DNA of 62,980 nucleotides from Xanthobacter sp. NM-59 (lineage in GTDB: Bacteria > Pseudomonadota > Alphaproteobacteria > Rhizobiales > Xanthobacteraceae): NCBI RefSeq assembly GCF_021401125.1, contig NZ_JACBFQ010000016.1, forward strand, positions 1-62,980. Direction: 5' to 3'. Positions 56,582 through 62,980 of the stretch are shown one piece after another. Positions within the stretch are counted from its first letter, which is position 1. Every line of letters starts with the position of its first letter. A model generated the notes under the pieces. That model made no database searches, was not told the DNA's origin, and saw nothing but the letters and a program-made list of their open reading frames with translations. The position numbers and the translations under genes are program-made.

Positions 56582-57505
56582 ATGCGCGATCTCGACGACT
56601 ACGAACCGCACCACGAATCCTCACCGACCGACCACGTCCTCAACGAATTGCAGCTCCACGGCTACCGGCCTTTCGCCGAGGAACCCGATCAGCGGCTTCT
56701 GCCGGACGGCAACGAGGTCGCGGGCGCGATCGCCGACATCTTCGACGCCCTGATCGTGACCCTGGAGGACACGCGCCTCGAACCCGACCTCGACGATCTC
56801 CTCTGGTCGACCGTGAACGTCTTTCATCGCGCCGCCGAACGGATCAACCGCGAGCTCGACGATAACGAGCAGGCCCAGAAGCGCTCCCAGCGCGAACAGG
56901 ATGGCAGCGAGGTGAAGTCAGTCGACCTCGAGCGCCTGATCGCCGAGGGCAAGACACTGGTCGAACGCCAGACCGCCTTCGAACTGATGCGCGACCAGGC
57001 TTCCGAGCACTACGAACGCCAGGTCGGCAAAGCATGGCTCCCGCGGTCGGGATCGAAGGTCAATCATCGCAACCTCACCTCGGCGATGATCGATAGCCGC
57101 GACTTCATCATGGCAAAGAAGCGTGCCGAGCAGGAGGTGCTCCTGCCGCCTGGTCCCAAGATCGCCGTCACCGGCGGGCTCGATTTCGACAACCATCGCC
57201 TGATCTGGGCCAAGCTCGACCAGGTCCACGAAAAGCACCCCGACATGGTGCTGATCCACGGCAAGTCGCCGAAGGGCGCCGAGAAGATCGCTTCCCTCTG
57301 GGCCAGGAATCGCAATGTCCCGCAAATCGGCTTCGCACCCGACTGGACGAAGCATGGCCGGGCCGCACCCTTCAAGCGCAACGATGAGATGTTGCAGATC
57401 GTACCGAAGGGCGTGCTGCATTTCCCGGGCACCGGCATCAACGACAACCTCGCCGACAAGGCCAAGAAGCTCGGCATCCCGGTCTGGAAGTTCGGCGGCG
57501 CGTAA
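56582..57505 (+). CDS. DUF2493 (YspA/SLOG-like) protein (right)
   Basis: The product has 307 aa from ATG 56582 (MRDLDDYEPHHESSPTDHVL), 6 nt after a GGAG site. Start uncertainty: ATG 56540 (MKAATVAV) is also conserved in the left copy. C-terminal DUF2493 domain: KIAVTGGLDFDNHRLIWAK, MVLIHGKSPKGAEKIASLW, PQIGFAPDWTKHGRAAPFKR and HFPGTGINDNLADKAKKL. The N-terminal 190 residues are helical and element-specific. Colinear with 5424-6344. Confidence 0.8.
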   Translation: MRDLDDYEPHHESSPTDHVLNELQLHGYRPFAEEPDQRLLPDGNEVAGAIADIFDALIVTLEDTRLEPDLDDLLWSTVNVFHRAAERINRELDDNEQAQKRSQREQDGSEVKSVDLERLIAEGKTLVERQTAFELMRDQASEHYERQVGKAWLPRSGSKVNHRNLTSAMIDSRDFIMAKKRAEQEVLLPPGPKIAVTGGLDFDNHRLIWAKLDQVHEKHPDMVLIHGKSPKGAEKIASLWARNRNVPQIGFAPDWTKHGRAAPFKRNDEMLQIVPKGVLHFPGTGINDNLADKAKKLGIPVWKFGGA

Positions 57506-57565
57506 GCGCCGTCGTAAATCCCTGTTTCCTTATGAAAGCTGCGCAAACATGGCATCTTCGGATCC

Positions 57566-58024
57566 ATGCCGTCGCTCGTACCTTTCCCCAAAAGCTTCAT
57601 TGCCGACATCGCGCTTGCCGACACCTTTGCACGGAATGCCACCAATCACCTTGATGGCGCTGACCAGGCTGCGGATCGGTCTATGGACAATATCGTCCTT
57701 CACGCCGTAGCGATCGCTATTGAATTGCTTCTGAAATCCTACCTTCTGAGAGTCGCGACCGAGGATGGTTGGAATCGCCAGCATATTGGTCACGATCTCG
57801 ATAAGGCGGCTCGATACGCAGAGATCGCGGGGTTGGCTTTGCCTCCGCAATTGCAAAGCGTGATAGCCCAACTTCATCCTCATTTTCAGCATGGCGGTTT
57901 CGCGCGAAACACGTCGCGGGAATGGCCGCCCGGCTTCTCCCTCCGCGCCCGTGACGTCGCACGCCACCTCGCCCAGGAGATCCGCGAGCAAGAGCGTAGT
58001 GGACAGCCACAGCTCCTGACCTGA
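57566..58024 (+). CDS. HEPN-like small protein (tentative)
   Basis: The product is 152 aa (MPSLVPFPKSFIADIALADT). The pattern FARNATNHLDGADQAADR, then LHAVAIAIELLLKSYLLRV and IGHDLDKAARYAE resembles the helical core of HEPN proteins, including an R-N-x3-H sequence (RNATNH, residues ~23-28) like the HEPN ribonuclease motif, though its place near the N-terminus is unusual. It fills the same gap in the backbone that yjbR fills on the left. Probably cargo, possibly defence-related. Confidence 0.4.
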   Translation: MPSLVPFPKSFIADIALADTFARNATNHLDGADQAADRSMDNIVLHAVAIAIELLLKSYLLRVATEDGWNRQHIGHDLDKAARYAEIAGLALPPQLQSVIAQLHPHFQHGGFARNTSREWPPGFSLRARDVARHLAQEIREQERSGQPQLLT

Positions 58025-58217
58025 GGACCATCCCCGCTTCCGTGCGCTGATCCTTGGTCCAGCCGATGGCCTGACGCCATCAACCCGCAAGGGGTCGGAC
58101 TACGCAGAGCGTGCCGCCGCGCTGGCTTCGCCCACGCGGTGATTGCGGCCATCGGCCGAACACATCGGGCGCCTGTCAGCGGGGGATGGTCCTCCGCTCG
58201 AAACAGGAGCCGGATCG
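58025..58217 (+). promoter_or_regulatory. Conserved leader (element C) upstream of the MSLNDAH gene (right)
   Basis: Shares a 19-base identity (58042-58060) and a 24-base identity (58166-58189) with the left leader (4684-4876), and ends with an AGGAG ribosome site before ATG 58218. Codon frames are not kept between the copies. Confidence 0.45.
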
Positions 58218-58385
58218 ATGTCTCTCAACGACGCCCACGCCTTCGCCTTCAGCCTCGCCACCAGCCTGATGGCCGTCATCGTCATCTTCCGCGCCGGCGA
58301 CGGCACCCTGTCAGTCTCGCCAGCCAGCGAATACGACGGCGACGTCTCGGAAATCGTCCACGAGGTCGATCCCTTCGCGCCATGA
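58218..58385 (+). CDS. Small conserved protein with one hydrophobic segment (right)
   Basis: The product is 55 aa (MSLNDAHAFAFSLATSLMAV...). Same start and hydrophobic segment (~9-25) as the left 61-aa copy, with a differing tail (EYDGDVSEIVHEVDPFAP). Possibly membrane-anchored. Function unknown. Confidence 0.6.
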   Translation: MSLNDAHAFAFSLATSLMAVIVIFRAGDGTLSVSPASEYDGDVSEIVHEVDPFAP

Positions 58386-58527
58386 CGGCGCGCCACCCTT
58401 CCAGGCGACGTGGAAACCCCTGCGGTTTCCGCTCCCGCCTGAGCACAGCTTTTGCTATGCTCCCGGATGCGCCGTGGTGGTGGTGGAAGGCGCGACCGTC
58501 AGATTTTGCTCTTTCGGAGACACCACC

Positions 58528-58968
58528 ATGATTATCCTCGGCATCGTCCTATCCTTCGCAGCCATCGGCATCTTGTGCTGGTTGCTGTTCACTCTCGCAG
58601 TCTTTGCGCTGCCATTCTTCGCGGGCGTGACCGCCGGCACCTGGGCCTATGACACTGGCGCGGGCTGGCTCGGCGCCATCCTCATCGGCATGATCGGCGC
58701 CGGCCTGACGTTGGGTGTGGGGCAGCTCTTGCTCGGAATTGTCCGCCCGCTCTGGGCACGCCTGCTGATCGCGCTGGCATTTGTCGCACCTGCGGCGATC
58801 GCCGGCTTCCACGCCACGCATGGCATCGTGAAACACACCATGCCGTCGGAGACTTGGCAGCTCGTGTTCTCCGTCATCGGTGCGGTCGCGGTCGGCGTCA
58901 CCGCGTTCGCGCGCGTTGCTGGGATGGCAGGCACCGGCCCGTCCAGCCAGGGCATTGCACCAGCCTGA
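58528..58968 (+). CDS. Small multi-pass membrane protein (right)
   Basis: The product is 146 aa with four or five hydrophobic helices (MIILGIVLSFAAIGILCWLL..., GWLGAILIGMIGAGLTLGVG, LLIALAFVAPAAIAG, WQLVFSVIGAVAVGVTAF). Colinear with the left copy (3948-4382). Inner-membrane protein of unknown role. A longer frame from 58474 runs into the upstream non-coding leader and was not used. Confidence 0.7.
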   Translation: MIILGIVLSFAAIGILCWLLFTLAVFALPFFAGVTAGTWAYDTGAGWLGAILIGMIGAGLTLGVGQLLLGIVRPLWARLLIALAFVAPAAIAGFHATHGIVKHTMPSETWQLVFSVIGAVAVGVTAFARVAGMAGTGPSSQGIAPA

Positions 58969-59554
58969 CATCACCACGGAACCGTCGCCAGGACGACCAG
59001 ATCGGGGGTTTCAGCCCTCCGCGTTGTGCAGTTGGAGAGGGAGCCGCATCACCGGAATCTGACTGAAGCCCATCGCGCGGCCGGCCCCTTTAAGAGCGCT
59101 CGGATTTCTGCTCGACGCCTCTGCGCGGGAACAGTGTAACACGAAGTCGAGGGCGTCATCTCCACTGGTCGACTTCGAAACGAAAGTTCGACCCTCGCCT
59201 GTACGAGGGGATGACGGGTTGCGGATGATCGTCAACTTGCGCCGTTTGCTGGTTGCGACCGGGTCGCCATGATCTTCCGTTCCTGATCGTCTCCAGACCG
59301 CCCCAAGCGGCCTCTCCAATGGCCTGATCTGACCGAAGGACGGCTGCGCCTCGACCGCCTATGCCGCAACGGCGCGTCCCGACTTTCTTCCCCTGCCGGC
59401 CAAGGCCGTCATTCCTCGCGAAACAACAAAGTCGTTCCTGCGCCATCCTCCGCGTTGCTCCGGTCGCAAGCGATGCGGCGTCGGTCGCCTCCGGCCTGTC
59501 GATCGCCATCGAGGCCGCAATGGAGCGGTCCCGAAAACGAAACGGAGACTTACA
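58969..59554 (+). promoter_or_regulatory. 586-bp non-coding leader upstream of DUF736 (right) with element B
   Basis: No supported gene. Element B lies at 59411-59460 (ATTCCTCGCGAAACAACAAA, then GCCATCCTCCGCG and GCTCCGG). Blocks before and after it match the left leader (3331-3947), including a GGAGAGGCCGCTT-like segment at about 59310. Confidence 0.5.
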
Positions 59555-59878
59555 ATGGCGACCATCGGTACCTTCAAGAAGACCGGCTCGAACGAGTTCA
59601 CCGGCGAAATCGTCACCCTCAGCGTCCAGGCCAAGGGCGTACGCATCGTCCCCGACCAGCGCGCCAGCGGCGAAAACGCCCCCAGCCACCGGGTTCTGGT
59701 CGGTCGCGCGGAGATCGGCGCCGCCTGGTCCAAGCGCTCCAACGAGGGCCGCGACTATCTGGGCCTGAAGCTCGACGATCCGAGCTTCAACGCCCCCATC
59801 TACGCCAACCTCTTCGACGACGAGGACGGTGACACCCACTCGCTGATCTGGTCCCGCCCGACCCGCCGCGGCGACTGA
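59555..59878 (+). CDS. DUF736 family protein (right)
   Basis: The product is 107 aa (MATIGTFKKTGSNEFTGEIV), almost identical to the left copy and ending SRPTRRGD. Cytoplasmic, of unknown activity, typical of alphaproteobacterial elements. A long conserved leader precedes it and a strong hairpin follows. Confidence 0.87.
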   Translation: MATIGTFKKTGSNEFTGEIVTLSVQAKGVRIVPDQRASGENAPSHRVLVGRAEIGAAWSKRSNEGRDYLGLKLDDPSFNAPIYANLFDDEDGDTHSLIWSRPTRRGD

Positions 59879-59887
59879 GCCTGAGCA

Positions 59888-59914
59888 AGGCCCCGGCCGA
59901 ACAGGCCGGGGCCT
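59888..59914 (+). terminator. Hairpin terminator after right DUF736 gene
   Basis: A perfect 11-bp stem (AGGCCCCGGCC / GGCCGGGGCCT) with a 5-nt loop, followed by a C/T-rich run. It lies 9 bp past the stop. Confidence 0.8.
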
Positions 59915-60066
59915 CTCCCTCTGTTTCAGGCGCGAATCACCAGCAATGGCCGGTGAAGGGCTGGGCAGACCCTTCAAAGTCGAATTTCCTCGCAGCGGGC
60001 GCCAAGAGCGACTATTATAGTCGTAGTTCTGGCAAGCGTGCGGCCGTCGGTGGGAGGTGATCATGC

Positions 60067-60321
60067 ATGATCACCGCCCGACAATCGCGGGCCGCACGCG
60101 CGTTGCTGGGGTGGACACAGGAGACGCTCGCTGACAAGGCCCGGACATCGCTAACCGCGCTCAAGCGCCTTGAGTCCGAAAGTGGATTAGAGGTGTATGA
60201 GTCGACGCGCGATCAGGTCCGAAGGGCGCTTGAAACAGCCGGTATCGTCCTGCTTTCCACCGACAAGGGCGAAGGAGTGCTGCTGCTCCATGAGCGGGAC
60301 GACCGGCCGACGAGGCGTTAG
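60067..60321 (+). CDS. XRE-family regulator unlike the left copy
   Basis: The product is 84 aa from ATG 60067 (MITARQSRAARALLGWTQET), 8 nt after a GGAGG site. HTH at ~5-60 (ALLGWTQETLADKARTSLTA, LKRLESESGLEVYESTRDQV). It stands where the QseC-like gene stands on the left but is a different XRE type and is in tandem with, not divergent from, the QseM-like gene. It probably controls the same switch with a different operator logic. Confidence 0.7.
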   Translation: MITARQSRAARALLGWTQETLADKARTSLTALKRLESESGLEVYESTRDQVRRALETAGIVLLSTDKGEGVLLLHERDDRPTRR

Positions 60322-60422
60322 CAGCGCCGTGATCGCGTGGCGCACACCATCCATCGCACGTTGTCAAAGTAATGCCGGGCACGAGTGTTAACGAATGCTT
60401 TCCGCGCGAATATAGTCGCCTG

Positions 60423-60689
60423 ATGGAATCCGCGATGCCGCCGTTTCTCGACGCGCCCCCGATCAGCCAGACCCTCACGGCCTATGACCGCGAGCATATG
60501 GTTCTTTATCTGCGCCTGCTCGATTCCTCGCGCGACGGAGCTGATTGGCGCGAAGCTGTCCAGATCCTCTTTGGCCTCGATCCGGCACGTGAACCGCACC
60601 GGTGCCGCCAGATCCATGACACGCATCTCGCCCGCGCGCAGTGGATGACCGAGCACGGCTATCGAGACCTCGTCCGCTCGGCACAGTGA
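60423..60689 (+). CDS. QseM-like small antiactivator (right)
   Basis: The product is 88 aa from ATG 60423 (MESAMPPFLDAPPISQTLTA), matching the left copy over YDREHMVLYLRLLDSSRDGA, DWREAVQILFGLDPAREPHR and the end. An upstream ATG (60372) is possible. It sits between the XRE gene and the FseA-like gene, as expected for an antiactivator of excision. The role is inferred from the symbiosis-island QseM. Confidence 0.5.
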   Translation: MESAMPPFLDAPPISQTLTAYDREHMVLYLRLLDSSRDGADWREAVQILFGLDPAREPHRCRQIHDTHLARAQWMTEHGYRDLVRSAQ

Positions 60690-60800
60690 TCGCCGCGATG
60701 CCTTTTCGGCACCACCCTTTGCCGGTCCTCTGACTTCCACTGAACAACCCAGCCGGGAATCCTGACTCTCCCACAAGTTCAACGACTAGGGAGGATCGTG

Positions 60801-61575
60801 ATGACACCAGATGCTTCCGGCTGGCGCTCCTCGGAACGCTATGCCCATGTCGCCGAAATGACCGCGTCCGACGTCGCGTGGGAATGGCTGCGTCGCAATG
60901 AATCCTACGACAGGGATTTTCGAGCGCTCGGCGGCAGTGAAAGCGATCTGCGCGCGCTGACTGATAGGATCGGGCAGCGGTGGGGGTTGCGATTTCCCGG
61001 TAGACCCGATGCAGGCACCACCCGAAGCGCGGGTGATCTGGCTTCCCCAGGAAGACACAAGCGCCATCGTTCTTGGCGCACCTCCCGATATTCCATCCGC
61101 AAGCGCTGACCCCCAACCGACGATCGACGCCGCCATCGGCATCGACGCCGGCAACGAGACCCATCTGGTTCTCGATCTCGGAAACGGCCAGCGCGTCGCG
61201 CTTGTTCATCCCTCCGCGACACGACCCGCGAAACCCCTCGGCGCCTTCATCCCGCTCGGGCAGGAAGGCTTCGACCGGCTCGAATCGGTCGCCCGCTTGC
61301 TCGCCGCCCTCCATGGTCGCGCCATACCGCCCGACACCCGACTGACGCGGCAGCAACGCGCGCGGCTGTGCCGGATGCTGCAAGCCTTCGACGGTCATCG
61401 CGCGGGCGCGACCCAGCAAGAAATTGCGCAGGTCATATTTCGGATCGGCGCTCTCGGTCGCGATGAGTGGCAGGCATCCTCCGCCCGTCACGCCGTCAAA
61501 TCCCTAATTCGAGATGCCCGTGCCATGATCGTGGGCGGCTATCGCACGCTGCTTCGTCATCGCCGGCAATCCTAG
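60801..61575 (+). CDS. FseA-like excision activator (DUF6499 + DUF2285), read through a +1 frame change (right)
   Basis: Frame 0 starts at ATG 60801 (MTPDASGWRSSERYAHVAEM), 6 nt after a GGGAGG site. At codon 64 (CGA 60990-60992) homology leaves frame 0 on TTT C (60993-60996) and continues in the +1 frame (VDPMQAPPEARVIWLP to GGYRTLLRHRRQS, stop 61575). The fused product is about 257 aa. Frame 0 alone would end at 61109. The same codon and bases are used in the left copy, which argues for programmed frameshifting as in FseA rather than chance mutation. Confidence 0.7.
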
Positions 61576-61598
61576 CTGGCCGTCATTCGGCTCTTGGT

Positions 61599-61628
61599 GG
61601 GCGAATTTAGGCCCCCCTGAATTCGCCC
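61599..61628 (+). promoter_or_regulatory. Dyad upstream of the excisionase-like gene (right)
   Basis: GGGCGAATT (61599-61607) and AATTCGCCC (61620-61628) form a perfect 9-bp inverted repeat with a 12-nt spacer, 86 bp before ATG 61715. The left copy has a weaker dyad (GGGGA...TCCCC) at the equivalent place (about 1340-1372, minus strand). Candidate activator site. Confidence 0.4.
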
Positions 61629-61714
61629 TGCATCTCGCCGGTCCTGCTTCGCCAACGTGGCCTTCGTTACCCGCCGCTCCCCGGCGGTCCCAACGAACCC
61701 ACGGAGGCCCTCTC

Positions 61715-61996
61715 ATGCGACCTGATCTCGCCGTTCTCCCGCCGCGCTTCCTGCGCACCAAGGAAGCCGCCGAATTTCTCAGCCTGTCGGCCCGCACCCT
61801 CGAGAAGCACCGGACCTACGGCACCGGCCCGGCCTATCGCAAGCTCGGCGGCCGCGTCGTCTACGCCGTCGACGATCTCGAGGCCTGGGCCGAGCGCGGG
61901 GCCGTCACCTCCACCTCCGATCCGCGCGGCAGCGTGCTTCCGGCCAAGCGCCACACGCCCACGCCGCCGGCACATGCCGGACGATACGCACGCTGA
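61715..61996 (+). CDS. Small helix-turn-helix protein, excisionase/AlpA-like (right)
   Basis: The product is 93 aa (MRPDLAVLPPRFLRTKEAAE), with the winged-helix core FLSLSARTLEKHRTYGTGPA, YRKLGGRVVYAVDDLEAWAE. Preceded by ACGGAGG. Colinear with 975-1253. It sits between the FseA-like gene and repA, so it may be the recombination-directionality factor controlled by FseA, or a repA regulator. Confidence 0.72.
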   Translation: MRPDLAVLPPRFLRTKEAAEFLSLSARTLEKHRTYGTGPAYRKLGGRVVYAVDDLEAWAERGAVTSTSDPRGSVLPAKRHTPTPPAHAGRYAR

Positions 61997-62014
61997 CCGC
62001 CCCCGGATTCCCGA

Positions 62015-62980
62015 ATGGCGGCGCGACACCAGTCCCTCTCGGAGCGCGGGCAGCTCGATCTGTTCCGTGCGCTCCCCGGCGAGTTCGCAGCCCGAGACGC
62101 GCAGGATCTCATGGCCTATCCGTTCTTCTCCCTCTCCAAATCGCACCGCGTCGCTCCGATCGACTTCGCCGCCGGCGACGTGTCGATCCGGGTGGAAGCT
62201 GTGCCCGATCACGGCATGGCGACCATCTGGGACGCCGACATCCTGATCTGGGCAGCGAGCCAGATCGTCGAGGCGCGCGACGCCGGCTTGCGGACGTCAC
62301 GCCTGATGGTCGCCACCCCCTACGAAATCCTCAAATTCATCGGACGCGGCACGTCCTTGCGCGACTATCAGCGGCTGAAGGCGGCGCTCGACCGCCTCCA
62401 ATCCACGACGGTCTGCACCTCGATCCGCCAGCCCGCCGAGGGCCGGCGTCATCGCTTCTCGTGGATCAACGAGTGGAAGGAGCGCACCAACCGCAACGGG
62501 AAGCCGGACGGGATCGAGATGATCGTGCCCGACTGGTTCTATCAGGCCGTTCTCGACGATGCGCTCGTGCTGACGATCGACCGGGCCTATTTCGATCTCA
62601 CGGGCGGACTCGAACGCTGGCTCTACCGCCTAGTGCGCAAGCACGGCGGGCGCCAGCGTAATGGCTGGCGGTTCGACTTCCGCCACCTCCACCAGAAATC
62701 CGGTGCGCTCTCGCCGTTCAAACGGTTCGCCTTCGAGCTGCGCGACATCATCCGCCGCCAGCCGCTGCCGGGCTATACGCTGTTCCTGGAGATCGAGGCC
62801 GGCGGCCGGACGTTGCTCGCTTTCGAGCGGACGCCGCCCTGTGGAAAAGCTGTGAAGGGCTTCGTGCCATCGGGAACCCGAAAGCGCGTGCCATCAGGAA
62901 CCGGTCCCTCGTGCCAACGGGAACCGAAACAGGGCTTAACCCACGACAGCAGAACAGAAAATCGCGACCCTAACTTAGAA
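62015..62980 (+). CDS. repA: Replication initiator protein RepA, right copy (3' end beyond window edge)
   Basis: ATG 62015 (MAARHQSLSERGQLDLFRAL) starts a frame of 322 codons that is still open at the last base. Conserved core: DAQDLMAYPFFSLSKSHRVA, TIWDADILIWAASQIVEARD, TPYEILKFIGRGTSLRDYQR, WINEWKERTNRNGKPDG and LERWLYRLVRKHGG. It binds iterons to initiate replication of the element. Three iterons lie within its 3' coding end. It is the outermost gene of the right backbone, 18 bp after the HTH gene. Confidence 0.82.
   Translation, partial: MAARHQSLSERGQLDLFRALPGEFAARDAQDLMAYPFFSLSKSHRVAPIDFAAGDVSIRVEAVPDHGMATIWDADILIWAASQIVEARDAGLRTSRLMVATPYEILKFIGRGTSLRDYQRLKAALDRLQSTTVCTSIRQPAEGRRHRFSWINEWKERTNRNGKPDGIEMIVPDWFYQAVLDDALVLTIDRAYFDLTGGLERWLYRLVRKHGGRQRNGWRFDFRHLHQKSGALSPFKRFAFELRDIIRRQPLPGYTLFLEIEAGGRTLLAFERTPPCGKAVKGFVPSGTRKRVPSGTGPSCQREPKQGLTHDSRTENRDPNLE
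62863..62925 (+). repeat. Three iteron-like direct repeats in the 3' end of repA (right)
   Basis: CGTGCCATCGGGAACC (62863-62878), CGTGCCATCAGGAACC (62887-62902) and CGTGCCAACGGGAACC (62910-62925) are spaced 24 and 23 bp apart. They mirror the left set at 57-120 in sequence and spacing. Probable RepA-binding origin repeats. Confidence 0.68.

Overview
The window is GC-rich alphaproteobacterial DNA, most likely from a Hyphomicrobiales (Rhizobiales) member. This is inferred from gene families typical of that order: RepA/DUF736/DUF932/DUF2285 element backbones, a NdvB/ChvB-type cyclic glucan synthase, DUF982 and DUF1488. Nearly everything visible is accessory or mobile DNA. No relaxase, coupling protein, mating-pair genes, rRNA or complete tRNA was seen.

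Layout. (1) 1-11.3 kb, minus strand: an integrative-element or plasmid backbone running out of the left edge. From the edge inward it holds repA with 3' iterons, an excisionase-like HTH gene, an FseA-like gene split by a +1 frame change, a QseM-like gene divergent from an XRE gene (QseC-like), DUF736, two small membrane or unknown genes, DUF2493, Toprim, ParB and DUF932. (2) 11.4-29.2 kb: cargo, including a TPR-less GT41 glycosyltransferase, an N-formylglutamate amidohydrolase homologue, two transglutaminase-like proteins, ribosomal protein bS21, two cold-shock proteins, small conserved proteins, an IS3 remnant, and an 8.6 kb ndvB gene broken by a single-base frameshift. (3) 29.76-31.35 kb: a 3' fragment of tRNA-Arg(CCG) next to a tyrosine integrase, i.e. 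an attachment site. (4) 31.7-45.2 kb: a minus-strand defence island. It has a caspase/Ski2-like helicase fusion with a DUF2158 protein, and an eight-gene, mostly overlapping operon: AbiEi, AbiEii, a sigma-like factor, an unknown helical protein, an ImmA/IrrE-UvrD-(PD-D/ExK) fusion, a triple ubiquitin-like protein, an E2/E1 fusion and a DUF6527 zinc protein. A second AbiEi-like gene stands at its head. (5) 45.3-63.0 kb, plus strand: a second, diverged copy of the backbone in inverted orientation, ending in another repA with iterons that runs out of the right edge. It carries extra genes: DUF3800, an unknown protein, a methyltransferase/strawberry-notch helicase and a HEPN-like protein.

How the parts fit. 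The backbones look like replication/partition and excision-control modules of two related elements lying head to head, with cargo between them and an integration site near the middle. Both carry an FseA-like gene whose two reading frames meet at codon 64 on the same UUU-C sequence. That matches the programmed +1 frameshift known for the excision activator of the Mesorhizobium symbiosis island. Several backbone genes share repeated 5' leader elements that recur in both copies.

The most novel-looking system is the 35.3-45.2 kb operon. It joins an AbiE toxin-antitoxin pair, a private sigma-like factor, a metallopeptidase-helicase and a ubiquitin-like conjugation cassette into one start-stop-coupled transcription unit. 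The unit lies behind two perfect dyad operators set 44 bp apart. All functional statements come from reading motifs and gene order; no database search was run.
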